From positions 1 to 64,000 of the forward strand of contig CAVYGM010000001.1 of the NCBI GenBank assembly GCA_963768025.1: 64,000 nucleotides of DNA, written 5' to 3'. Shown here one piece after another: positions 48,964 through 58,537 of this stretch. Under the pieces are notes generated by a model that did no database searches, was not told where the DNA came from, and saw only the letters and a list, made by a program, of their open reading frames with translations. How positions within the stretch are numbered: the first letter of the stretch is position 1; the number at the start of each line of letters is the position of its first letter. The position numbers and the translations under genes are program-made. This DNA is from CAVYGM01 sp963768025 (GTDB lineage: Bacteria; Bacteroidota; Bacteroidia; Cytophagales; Spirosomataceae).

Positions 48964-50158
48964 TTAGTTTTTTAGAGCAGCGGGATCTACCACTACATAT
49001 TTAATGGATTTGCGGAATTTTTCGGAGTGGTAGGAGTACGTTATGTGCAAGCAGCCCATCTTGCGCCTGAATCAGGCACGGGTACGAATACCCTCCTTCC
49101 TGGGGCGATTTGTTTTCAAGGTAGGTTTTCCATTTCCAGGTTTTGGCTTCATCATCCGACAGAAACAGCGCCAGCCGGTAGCGGCCGTCGGCCATGTCAT
49201 TGCCCACAAAGGCCCAGCGGCCATCTTGCAATACCAGCAGCTCCACACTGGCGGTGTTTGGGATATCGGTTTTGGTGGCGGGGGTCCAGGTTTGGCCCAG
49301 GTCAGTGGACTCGCTGCGCTGAATCCGAGGGGGGTAGTCGCCACTGTCGCGAAGGTAAGCCACCAGCGTCCCGTCTTTTTTCCGGACCACGGCGGGCTGG
49401 ATCGGCCCCCTCCCCACGAGCGGCAGGCTGGGTTTCCAGGTGGTCCCATCATCGTCCGATATAGCCATCAGGGACAGGTTGAAGCCATCCGAATACAGGG
49501 GCAATATGATCCGGCGGTTGGGAAGCAGCAGGGGTTTGATCCGGGTCATCCAGCCAATGCTCCGTTTGACCGGATCGGTGGCTGCCTGCGCGATCTGCTT
49601 GTCGTACTCGGGGGCATAGCCCGCCCAGCCGGTGCCGTGCTCGGGGAGCGCGGCCAGTTTGTTTTTTACCTCCGCCCCAAACGCCTCATCCGGCTTCAAC
49701 AGAATGTTATCCTGCCAGTTCCAGGTGGGAGCATCCTTGCCCGCGTAGTCCGTGGAGGTGCGTACCCGCAGGATGGACTGCTCCCACAGGTTGGCCTGAA
49801 CGGCTATCCACACCAGGAAAAGCTTTTGATCGTGGTTCAGGAACAGGACGGGATTGCAGTCGGGCAGATGCGGCGTATCGGCCATCAGGAAAGGGGTACC
49901 CCATTGCCGGGCTCCTTTGGGAAGCCGGGCCCCCATGATGCGGACGTCGTCAGCGGTACGCTCGCCACTGCCCTGAAACCAGGCCGCCAGCATATCGCCG
50001 TTGGGTAGCCTGACTATGCTGCTTCCGTGGGCGTGTTCCTTTTGCTCAGGAAAAATAAGCACTTCAAGTTTTTTGGGGGTAGCGGCCAGCTCCGGGCTCT
50101 GCCCGTACAGGTGGCCTGATACCATCAGGCCAATCAGCAACCAAACTATTTTTTGCAT
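48964..50158 (-). CDS. Exported sialidase-like (BNR repeat) beta-propeller hydrolase (3' frameshift)
   Basis: About 397 residues. Signal peptide to about residue 19 (LYGQ). Six-bladed propeller with Asp-box-like repeats SDDDGTTWKPS, STDLGQTWTPA and SDDEAKTWKWK; N-terminal SSIVRLPNGDMLAAWFQGSGE is typical of the BNR_2 exo-sialidase-like family. Near 49050 the frame changes; the corrected end reads TYSYHSEKFRKSIKYVV and stops at 48964-48966. It could be a sialidase, or another retaining/lyase enzyme of the same fold. It heads a two-gene unit with the propeller/toroid protein. No sialic-acid catabolic gene is nearby. Confidence 0.82.
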
Positions 50159-50537
50159 GAGAAATGCAGAATGTAGGTAGTATAAGGTGTCGAATCGTCC
50201 AAGAGATTATTTTCCTGGTTTTCCCTAATACATACTCACGGATTGGCAAATTGGGCTATCGGTCAGCCGCTACCTTCCTGCATTTTTATCACGGCCAGGA
50301 GCAGGCTACCGATCCATTTTGTATTTTCTTACGATGAAGCCCTTTCCTCCAAAATAAAGAGAAAGTTACTATTTATAAAATTTGCGCAAATTGAAGATAG
50401 ATTAACGCAAAATGCGACGCATTAGTAAGTAAAAGCTTGTAAATTTAGGTCAGCAAAAAACAGGTAGTTCGTTTTTTCGATTGGAGGCCCTGTCATTTGC
50501 AAAACCACCTACCCTACTTTTCTAACCCCTTATTCCT
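50159..50537. promoter_or_regulatory. Regulatory spacer before the ECF sigma gene, with two palindromes
   Basis: 379 bases between divergent genes. Two perfect inverted repeats lie close together: AATTTGCGCAAATT (50379-50392) and AATGCG-A-CGCATT (50411-50423). Both share a GCGCA/GCGaCGC core and are spaced about three helical turns centre to centre, a layout suited to a dimeric repressor or activator. No coding sequence is recognised; the downstream part (50440-50537) is AT-rich leader. Confidence 0.45.
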
Positions 50538-51077
50538 ATGAATCAGCCCGACCGACACATCCTCCAAAATGTAAGTAAGGGAGATCAAAAAGCATTTGCC
50601 GATCTCTACAGCTACTACCGGACGCCCGCCCTGCGATTTTGTGTAAATATGCTGAAAGATCAGGAAGAGGCCGAGAACGTCCTACACGAGGTATTTATCC
50701 GGATCTGGGATCGTCGGGCGCACATCAACCCCGAATTAAACTTCAATTCGTATCTTTTTACCTGCCTCCGCAACTTCACCTTCGATTATTTCAAGCGGAT
50801 GGAAAAAAACAACCTGCTGCGGGAGGTATACTATGAACGTATGTACACCACCGATCATCAGGAAATAGAAGATACCGAAGACCGCATCCAGTTTGTGAGC
50901 AAAGTCGTAAACGGCCTTTCGGAGAAGCGGAAGAAAATCCTGATTCTGAATGTATACGAAGGAAAATCCTACGAGGAGATTGCCAATCTAATGAAAATCT
51001 CCAAAAACACCGTCAAAAACCAGTTGGTCAAGGCCAAGCAAATCCTGCGGGAGCAGCTCACTACGGTGTATACCTGA
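50538..51077 (+). CDS. ECF RNA polymerase sigma factor
   Basis: 179 residues. Region 2 (about 20-90): GDQKAFADLYSYYRTPALRFCVNMLKDQEEAENVLHEVFIRIWDRR. Region 4 (about 120-175): NGLSEKRKKILILNVYEGKSYEEIANLMKISKNTVKNQLVKAKQIL. It stands at the head of a plus-strand SusC/SusD-ceramidase-phosphatase locus and is preceded by a spacer with two palindromes. The expected full FecR partner is missing; only a 63-residue FecR-like stub follows. Frame intact. Confidence 0.94.
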   Translation: MNQPDRHILQNVSKGDQKAFADLYSYYRTPALRFCVNMLKDQEEAENVLHEVFIRIWDRRAHINPELNFNSYLFTCLRNFTFDYFKRMEKNNLLREVYYERMYTTDHQEIEDTEDRIQFVSKVVNGLSEKRKKILILNVYEGKSYEEIANLMKISKNTVKNQLVKAKQILREQLTTVYT

Positions 51078-51333
51078 GCCTTTCCCAAATCATTCCTTTC
51101 TCCTACTGCTCCAGGCCAGCAGTCACCCCGGATTGTACTTTCCGAATATCCCCCCATTTCTCCAAAAGACGTGGTGGCTGGTCTCTTCAATTAATAGGAC
51201 TTAGAAAACTCCAATTTTGGATAATAGGCTATGAATCATACGATTAAAATTAACACAAATAATATAGGCTTGGAATAGCCCGATGATCCGCTCCCCGAGT
51301 ATCATAGGTAAGTCAACCTAGACCCTGGGAGGA

Positions 51334-51525
51334 ATGGCCACGTCGAGAGCACGATACTTACTGGATCAACTCATCCAAAATTCATTGACGTACAATGAAC
51401 TGGATGAATTGATTGCTTCCATGGGCACCGACACCATGACCACGGAATATTCCGACCTGCTCGAAGTGTACTTCAACCAGCTTTTGGAAAACAAAGACCC
51501 GTTTCAAGAAAAGAAAAACAAATGA
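51334..51525 (+). CDS. 63-residue FecR N-terminal-like protein (mini anti-sigma candidate)
   Basis: Sequence RARYLLDQLIQNSLTYNELDELIASM resembles the short helical N-terminal part of Bacteroidota FecR anti-sigma factors, the cytoplasmic sigma-binding region. It stops after 63 residues, before any membrane helix or FecR domain, and no such domain is found in other frames before the SusC gene at 51691. The ATG follows a GGGAGGA stretch directly. It is either a remnant of a deleted FecR gene or a small soluble regulator of the sigma factor encoded 256 bases upstream. Confidence 0.5.
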   Translation: MATSRARYLLDQLIQNSLTYNELDELIASMGTDTMTTEYSDLLEVYFNQLLENKDPFQEKKNK

Positions 51526-51690
51526 CCGAATGAGAATACCGGAGGATGCACCCAGCGCATCAGCACATACGTTCCAGCCAGCTACATACCTAAAACGAAA
51601 CGCCGTGAAAACACCATTCAACTCAACTTAACCAGAACAAGGTACTGCTAATCAGAATTTTAAAAATCCAAACACTAAACTATCCAGTAC

Positions 51691-54600
51691 ATGAATCCAT
51701 TACTTTTACTTCAAAAACAGCTCAGGAGCGTCTTATACGCGTTCCTGTTGATTACGCTGGGCACCTCGGTGGCCCTGGCGCACGCCCCCTCACTCGACCG
51801 CACCGTAACCGGTAAAGTACTCTCCCAGGCGGATGGTTCTTCCTTCGCCGGGGTTAATATCATCCTGAAAGGTACCCAAACGGGTACGTCATCGGATGCT
51901 TCGGGTAACTTTTCCCTTTCGGTGCCGGGGAACAATTCCGTACTCGTATTCTCCTTCATCGGCTACGTATCGCAGGAAATTACCGTTGGCAATCAAAATG
52001 TAATCAATGTATCACTAGCTGAAAGTGCCGAAAACCTCAACGAGGTGGTGGTTACGGCTCTGGGTATCAAGCGCGAGGAACGCTCGCTGGGCTACTCGGT
52101 AGGTAAGGTGGACGGCAAGGACCTGAGCCGGGTGGCGCAGGAAAACGTGCTGAACGGCCTGGCCGGTAAGGTACCCGGCGTAACCATCAGCTCCACGGGC
52201 GGCACGGGCTCTTCGGTGAGCATGGTGATCCGGGGTGCTACCTCGCTGAGTAACGACAACCAGCCGCTGTTTGTAGTAGACGGGGTACCCATCAATAACA
52301 CCCTGAACAACGTCAGCCAGGTCGGGCGCGATAACCGGGTAGACTACGGCAATGCCATCTCGGACCTCAACCCTGACGACATCGAGAGCGTTTCGATCCT
52401 GAAAGGCCCCAGCGCGGCGGCTCTCTACGGCTCGCGGGCGGGCAACGGCGTGGTACTGATTACGACCAAGAACGGCTCAAAAGTCAAAGAAAATGACCGT
52501 CAATATCTCGTCCAATACGGTTTTTGATCAAGCCCTACAAGTTCCTGGACTTTCACTCCAAATTTGCCACGGGTATTCTGCCCTTCACGCCCGACCAACA
52601 ACCCCTATCCAGGTGGGGTGCTGGTCATTGAGGAAGGTTCAGCTGGCGGGCGTAGGCCCCGAACTGGACAAAGGCTATAAGGCCATTCAGTGGAACAGCC
52701 CGCTGGATGCCAGCGGGAAACCTATCCCTACCGAGCTGGTCTCGCACCCCAACAACGTACGGAATTTTGTGCAGACGGGTATCACGACCACCAACGGGGT
52801 GTCTATTTCGAACAATACCGACAAGATGACCTACCGTCTGTCGTACTCCAACATGCAAAACCGGGGCATTATTCCCAATTCGGATCTGATGCGAAACTCG
52901 CTGTCGCTCAACTCGTCGCTGCGGCTCACCGAAAAAGCTGACGCTGAGCACCATGGTGGATATTAGCCGCAACGGCTCCAACAACCGGCCCGCCGGTAAC
53001 CGGGGCGCTAACCCCATGCAGTGGGCCTACGCCGTATCGCCCCACATCGACATGCTGGAACTGAAAGACTACTGGCTACCCGGTCAGGAAGGCATTCAGC
53101 AGAAGTCGCAGTCGCGCAACAACTACAACAACCCCTATTTCCTGGCCAATGAGATCAACAACAGCTTTCAGCGCGACCGGGTGTTTGGCAACATGAAGGC
53201 CGACTGGCAGATTACGCCGGAGTTCAGTCTGATGGGTCGCGTAGCTCTGGATACCTACAACGAACAGCGGGAAATCAAAATCGGCAATAGCTATACGCTC
53301 GAACCCAAGGGTGCTTACGGGATCATTGACCTGGCTCGTTTCGAGCGTAATGCCGACTTCCTGGCTACCTATGCCAAAACACTGGGCGATTTCAGCCTGT
53401 CGGTATCCGGCGGGGGGAACACCCGCTACCAAAAGACCGGCGATGTTAGCACGGCTACCAAGGAAAGGGCAGGTCTGACGATTCCCGGACTTTTTACTTT
53501 GCAAAATATCGCTCAGGCCAACGTCCAGTACAGCAGCTACAATACCCAGCGGGCTATTTACAGCGTGTACGGGTTGGCTAATTTCGGCTATAAGGACATG
53601 GTGTACCTGGATGTGACAGCCCGCAACGACTGGTCGAGTACGCTGCCCAAAGCCAACCGTTCGTATTTCTACCCATCGGCTTCGCTGAGTGTGCTGCTCA
53701 ACGAGATGATACCGTTCTCCAACTCCATCAATCTGCTGAAAGTACGGGGTGGCGTGGCGCAGGTAGGTAACGACACCAATCCTTACGCCTGCTCAATACC
53801 CTGGGCAATGCCGAAGCCTGGGGCGACCTGACCCGGTTGTCCAAACCCGGCAACATTCTGCTGCCGGACCTGAAACCCGAGATTGCTACTTCGTACGAAG
53901 CTGGAGTCGACCTGGCGCTGTTCCGCAACCGGCTGCGCTTCTCGGGTACCTACTACGTAGTCGAAAACCGCAACCAGATCATCCCAACCAAACTGCCTCC
54001 TTCTACCGGTTTTACCTCCAAGAACATCAACGCCGGTCTGTTGGTAAGCAAGGGAATCGAATTGGCCCTGGGGGGTACTCCCATTGATAAAGAACGGCTG
54101 GCGTCTGGACGTCAACACCAACATAACCCGCAACCGAACCACCATCAAGGAGTCTATCAGACGGACTGCAATTCTATACGCTCTGGACCGACGCCAAAGG
54201 TGGTGCCTGGACCTACGTAGGGCGAAACCATCGGCGATATTTACGATTCGGAACTGGTAACGGTTGACCAGACAAAAACTCCCCCTACTTCGGCTACCCC
54301 ATTCTGGACGACAACGGTTCCTGGCAGAGCGTCAGCGCCAGTAATACCCGCAACAAAATTGGCAATTTCAACCCCAAATTCATCTTGGGCGGACAGGCTT
54401 CGCTTTCCTACAAGGCATTCAGCCTCAATCTGTCGTTTGACTGGCGCAACGGCGGTGACTTTGTTTCGCAGACCTACCGCTACGGCGAGTCGGACCTGAA
54501 AACAAGTCGTTTTCTGGACAACCTGATCAATCCCAACGGTCTGACCGGCGATGCCCTGGTCAACTACCTGAAGTCGAACGGCCGAAGACAATATTAAGGT

Positions 54601-55105
54601 CAACGGCAATGGTTTCAACATTGTGGGTGGTCCAACTGCCGAGTACGGCGGCTATCCGTTTGAGTACGGTGGCAATACCTACCCTTACGCGGTGTTTAAC
54701 CCTGGGGTGATTGCCCAGTACAACGCCGAAGGCCAAATAACGGGCTACACCGAAAACCTGGGCGGGGCCGGTACCAAGTACATTCCCTACGGCGACAACT
54801 ATCCCTGGGACTTTACCCGAGCTGCTACCTTCGATGCTTCGTTCGTGAAGCTTCGCGAAATATCGCTGGCCTATGACCTACCCAGCAAACTCGTCAACAA
54901 ACTGCACATGCAGAATGCCAGTGTGTCGCTGTACAGCCGGAACATCATTCTCTGGACCAAAGCCAAAATCGGCATCGATCCCGAAATGGCTTTCCAGCAG
55001 GAATCCGGTGCGCAGGCCGGTACGCAGTTCAAGCAGGGTATCGAGCGCTACAACGTAATTCCCTGGGTTATGCCCGTGGGTTTAAGACTCAATTTGACAT
55101 TCTAA
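51691..55105 (+). pseudogene. SusC/RagA-family TonB-dependent transporter (multiple frameshifts)
   Basis: Signal peptide to about residue 30, carboxypeptidase-regulatory-like domain (VTGKVLSQADGSSFAGVNIILKG..LVFSFIGY), and TonB box NEVVVTALGIKREERSLGYSV. The plug has LAGKVPGVTIS..VIRGATSLSNDNQPLFVVDGVPINN and ALYGSRAGNGVVLITTK. There is no STN domain. The frame then changes at least five times (near 52490-52620, 52955, 53800, 54100-54250 and 54590), but barrel strands remain recognisable to the C-terminal VMPVGLRLNLTF. The GIKREERSLGY-type plug is that of RagA-like receptors paired with SusD of the RagB/SusD_2 class. It should import the products handled by the downstream ceramidase and phosphatases. 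Confidence 0.85.
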
Positions 55106-55253
55106 AATGGTAAGTGGTGGATTGGTGAATTTGTTGATTGATTACTGGTTGCTTTGTGGTCAACCAATTCAGGACAAGACAACCAGTAACTAATACCAGA
55201 TAACCAATCCACCAATAACCAGCAACCAATAACTAATTCCAAGCTAAGAAACT
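55106..55253. repeat. TTGGT/ACCAA repeat array between SusC and SusD
   Basis: TGGATTGGTGAATTTGTTG and related units (55115-55155) are followed by inverted units AACCAATTC, AACCAGTAAC, AACCAATCC, ACCAATAACC (55160-55240). This is the same kind of element as at 5511-5733 and 6058-6245. It separates genes that are normally only a few dozen bases apart. Confidence 0.6.
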
Positions 55254-56891
55254 ATGAAAATCATACATAAAAAGAATCTCATTTTTCTGGTTCTGCTTCT
55301 GTCCTTCTTTTCCTGCAAGGACCTGACCGAGCTGAATGAAAACCCCAACGGCGTACAGTCAGATATGGTGAACCCGAACCTGATTATGCCCACGGTTCTG
55401 ACCGAAGCCGCCAAGCTCTACACCAACCTGGGCTATCAGGATATTGCCGGGGTAGTGCAACATACCCAAAAGGATGCCTGGTCGAGTGGACACAACGACT
55501 ACGACTGGAACAACCAAAGCTGGAGCGGGTATTACGACATCCTGCGCAACAACGAACTGCTGTATCAGCGGGCGGTAGAACAGGATTTCGAGTTTCATCA
55601 GGGGGTATCTCTGGTCATGAAATCGTTTGTGTTTGGCCTCATCGCCGACCTGTGGGGCGATGCCCCCTACACCAACGCTCTGAAAGGAGAACTGGGCGGG
55701 ACTGAAAACATCACGCCGACGTTTGATTCGCAGGAAGTCATTTATGCGGGAATTCTGGCCGATCTGGAAAAAGCCAACACGCTGCTTTCAAAACCCAAGG
55801 GCGAGTATTCGGGTATCGTGGAGAACGTGGATGTGTACTATGCGGGCAACCCAGCCGCCTGGCAGAAATTTGCCAACTCGCTGGCCCTGCGCTACTTCAT
55901 GCGTATTTCAGCCAAGAAAGCCGATGTGGCCAAAGCTGGAATTGAGAAAATCATTTCCGATCCTACCAAGTACCCCATCATTACCAAAAATACCGAGGAC
56001 GCCACCATGGCCTATCCCGGTACCAGTGATGGTACCTCCTGGCCCGCCAACACGGTGTTTGACGCCAGCGGCAGCAATTACCGCCGCATCAAGATGGGCG
56101 CCACGCTGGTAGAAGCCCTGCAGGCTCTGAAAGACCCCCGCCTGGCGATCTGGGCCAATAAGGTGGAGGTACCCCTCGTGGTAGATGCTACCCTGCCCGC
56201 CGGTACCGACAAGATTGTGAACGGCAAGCGGATGCTCTCACCCGACAAAGTGGGCAAAACGGTGGTAGATACCGACCCTGAATACGTGGGACTACCCGCC
56301 AGTTTCTCGGCTCTTCCGTCGGCCTACAACCTCAATCCTACCCCCGGCCAAACCTCCTTCAATCCGCACGCGTCGTTCCTGAATGATATTTACAAGCAGG
56401 CGAAGGGGCCGTTGTTGAAAGCGCGTCTGATTTCCGCAGCCGAAGTGAACTTTATCCTGGCCGAAGCAGCACTCAAAGGCTGGAACGCCGGAACAGCCAA
56501 GGCTCGGTACGAAGCCGCAGTGCAGGCATCGCTCACTACCTGGGGCGTCGGAGCAAAATACGCCGAGTACATAGCCCAGCCCGACGTAGCCTATAAGGGT
56601 ACCCTTCAGCAAATCATGGAACAGAAGTGGATCGCCAGCTGGACCGCTGCCACCGAAGCCTGGTTCGATTTCCGGCGTACCGGTTTCCCGGCTCTCAAAG
56701 CCGGACCGGCTGCCAAGCGGGCTGTACTTCCCGTACGCTTCTATTATATGCAGGATGAACTGAACATAAACAAAGCAAACGCGACCGCGGCTCTTGAAAA
56801 ACTGGAAGTCACGAACTATTCGCAGGCTGACAACAAGAATAGCGCCTGGTCCAAACCCTGGCTTATACAAGGCACCGGAAAACCCTGGTAA
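55254..56891 (+). CDS. SusD/RagB-family nutrient-binding outer-membrane lipoprotein (SusD_2 type)
   Basis: 545 residues, intact. Lipoprotein signal with Cys at residue 21 (LSFFSCKD). N-terminal NENPNGV...LIMPTVLTEAAKLYTNLGYQDIAGVVQHTQ, and WSGYYDILRNNELLYQRA in the TPR region, mark the SusD-like 2 class that binds peptides or other non-starch ligands as well as glycans. Further motifs: MKSFVFGLIADLWGDAPYTNAL and YAGNPAAWQKFANSLALRYFMRIS; the C-terminal part has IMEQKWIASWTAATEAWFDFRRTGFP. Partner of the SusC upstream. A terminator follows. Confidence 0.95.
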   Translation: MKIIHKKNLIFLVLLLSFFSCKDLTELNENPNGVQSDMVNPNLIMPTVLTEAAKLYTNLGYQDIAGVVQHTQKDAWSSGHNDYDWNNQSWSGYYDILRNNELLYQRAVEQDFEFHQGVSLVMKSFVFGLIADLWGDAPYTNALKGELGGTENITPTFDSQEVIYAGILADLEKANTLLSKPKGEYSGIVENVDVYYAGNPAAWQKFANSLALRYFMRISAKKADVAKAGIEKIISDPTKYPIITKNTEDATMAYPGTSDGTSWPANTVFDASGSNYRRIKMGATLVEALQALKDPRLAIWANKVEVPLVVDATLPAGTDKIVNGKRMLSPDKVGKTVVDTDPEYVGLPASFSALPSAYNLNPTPGQTSFNPHASFLNDIYKQAKGPLLKARLISAAEVNFILAEAALKGWNAGTAKARYEAAVQASLTTWGVGAKYAEYIAQPDVAYKGTLQQIMEQKWIASWTAATEAWFDFRRTGFPALKAGPAAKRAVLPVRFYYMQDELNINKANATAALEKLEVTNYSQADNKNSAWSKPWLIQGTGKPW

Positions 56892-56908
56892 TTCGATTAG
56901 TTGATTGG

Positions 56909-56943
56909 AAAAATGGGTGGAGTTTGTTCCACCCATTTTTTTT
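56909..56943 (+). terminator. Rho-independent terminator after SusD
   Basis: AAAAATGGGTGGA (56909-56921) pairs with TCCACCCATTTTT (56928-56940), 6-base loop, followed by more T. It separates SusC/SusD from the enzyme genes, which then need their own promoter or read-through. Confidence 0.9.
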
Positions 56944-57002
56944 AGTTTTGAAAGCATTTCATTACCCTTCCCCTCAGGATCCCTAAACCCTGACTTATTG
57001 CC

Positions 57003-58277
57003 ATGATGAATTTTTTTAAAATCATTTTTTTGCTCCTGGCCGGTTTCCTCGCTTCAGGTACTGCCTATTCCCAAATCTTTAAAGCCGGGGCTGCCCTCAG
57101 GAATATCACGCCCGATCCCCTCCTACCCGTATCGGGGGGCATAGGTACCCCCAAGAAATCAGTAGAAAAAAAGGGTGATTTGTACATCCGGGCGTTTGTG
57201 GTGGAAAAAGGAGAAACCCGCCTGGCCTTCGTGAGCGTGGACAACCTGGGTTGGCCCTCGGTCCTGGGTGACAAATCCCGCGCGCTGATCAAAGGCGTCA
57301 AGCCCGAAAACGTGCTCATTTCGGCCACCCACACCCACAGTGGTCCCGATGCCTACGGGTTTCCGAACGAAAAGGGGGAATCCTTCGCCGATATGGCCTA
57401 CCTGGATCGTTGCGTACGCCTCATGGCCGAAGCCGTAGATGAGGCAGTAAAGAACTTGCAACCTGCCACCTTGAAAGTAGCGATGGGTGAAGCCAAAGGC
57501 AAAATCGCCTACAACTACTACGCTCCCGAGCTGTACGACCCGCGCTGCGGGGTGATTCAGGCCCTGGCTACCTCCGGGCCTACCCCTGGAAAAGCCATCG
57601 CCACGCTGGTCAACTACGCCGTGCATCCGGAGGTACTTGGATCGGGACAAGGAATTTTGAGCCCCGACTTATGCGGTCCCCTCTACGACCGCATCGAAGC
57701 CAAAGCGGGTGGCATGGCGATGTTTGTCAACGGAGCGCAAGGCGGTATGGTGACCGCGGATGTGCGTCGCGAAAACGGACAAGAGGCCAATACCTGGGAA
57801 GAGTGCATCCGCATTGGGGAACTGCTAGCCGACGAAGCACTGCGGTTGGTTTCTACCGCCCCTACCCTGACCAACCCTGCGTTATATAGCACCGCCCGCC
57901 GCCTGGAATTCCCCATTGACTCGGATATTATGAAGTACATTCTGGCCAAGTCGCCCTTGAATTACCAGATGTCCAAACCAAACACCGTCACTACCCAGCT
58001 CAACCTCATCAACATCGGCCCAGCCCAAATCCTGACCATTCCGGGGGAAGCCCTGCCCAACATTGGCTACTACGTAAAACGCCACATGCCTACGGCTTAC
58101 CCCTTTCTGTTTGGCCTAACCAACGACGCCTTTGGGTATATGCTCACCAAAGTTGACTTCACTAGTTTCAAAAGGTACGACTACGTAAGCCGAACCAGTC
58201 TGGGCGAAATGACCGGGGAGATTTATATGGAAAATGCCCTGAAACTCGTTGCAGATAGTCCAAAGCCGGAGAAGTAG
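57003..58277 (+). CDS. Neutral ceramidase-like secreted amidase (N-terminal domain family)
   Basis: 424 residues, signal peptide ending AYSQ (about residue 24). Features of the neutral/alkaline non-lysosomal ceramidase N-terminal family: FKAGAALRNITPDP at the start, Zn ligands in SATHTHSGPDAYG (His110, His112), and NYAVHPEVLG (His208). The length corresponds to the catalytic domain only; the C-terminal Ig-like domain of true ceramidases is absent. Relatives cleave the N-acyl bond of ceramides, but many bacterial homologues are uncharacterised, so an amide of another kind is possible. First of four exported hydrolase-like genes after SusC/SusD on the same strand. Confidence 0.82.
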   Translation: MMNFFKIIFLLLAGFLASGTAYSQIFKAGAALRNITPDPLLPVSGGIGTPKKSVEKKGDLYIRAFVVEKGETRLAFVSVDNLGWPSVLGDKSRALIKGVKPENVLISATHTHSGPDAYGFPNEKGESFADMAYLDRCVRLMAEAVDEAVKNLQPATLKVAMGEAKGKIAYNYYAPELYDPRCGVIQALATSGPTPGKAIATLVNYAVHPEVLGSGQGILSPDLCGPLYDRIEAKAGGMAMFVNGAQGGMVTADVRRENGQEANTWEECIRIGELLADEALRLVSTAPTLTNPALYSTARRLEFPIDSDIMKYILAKSPLNYQMSKPNTVTTQLNLINIGPAQILTIPGEALPNIGYYVKRHMPTAYPFLFGLTNDAFGYMLTKVDFTSFKRYDYVSRTSLGEMTGEIYMENALKLVADSPKPEK

Positions 58278-58537
58278 ATGGCTTTCGGCGGTCGGCTGTC
58301 GGCTTTCTCTTTTAATAGAAATTGACATGAATTATGGACGATATCTCCCATAGAAAGTCCCTCGCCTTTAAGGATCGGACTGCCGAAGCAGAGGGATTTA
58401 GGACGGTCGGCCGTTGCCGAGAGGTAAACAAAAGCAGAAACGCCATATTTGACACACAATCATTAATTCACTTAAATCAATAATTTAACATTAACTTATC
58501 CTCAAATAGTTTTGAAATAAAAACACAGACATACCCT
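58278..58537. promoter_or_regulatory. Spacer with GC-rich hairpins and a candidate -7 box
   Basis: The left part (58281-58310 and 58380-58425) is built of GTCGGC/GCCGA-rich words that can fold back on each other. TCCCTC near 58357 can pair with GAGGGA near 58390. The right part is AT-rich and contains TAGTTTTG at 58507-58514, a TAnnTTTG match 24 bases before the next ATG, with only a weak -33 element. No convincing coding sequence. Confidence 0.4.

Noticed and set aside
49043..50008. 321-residue frame on the plus strand
   Set aside because: Antisense to the sialidase-like gene, which has a signal peptide and Asp-box repeats; no domain in the shadow.
58223..58459. 78-residue frame on the minus strand in a spacer
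   Set aside because: No start signal or family resemblance; it follows from the GTCGGC-rich hairpin sequence.
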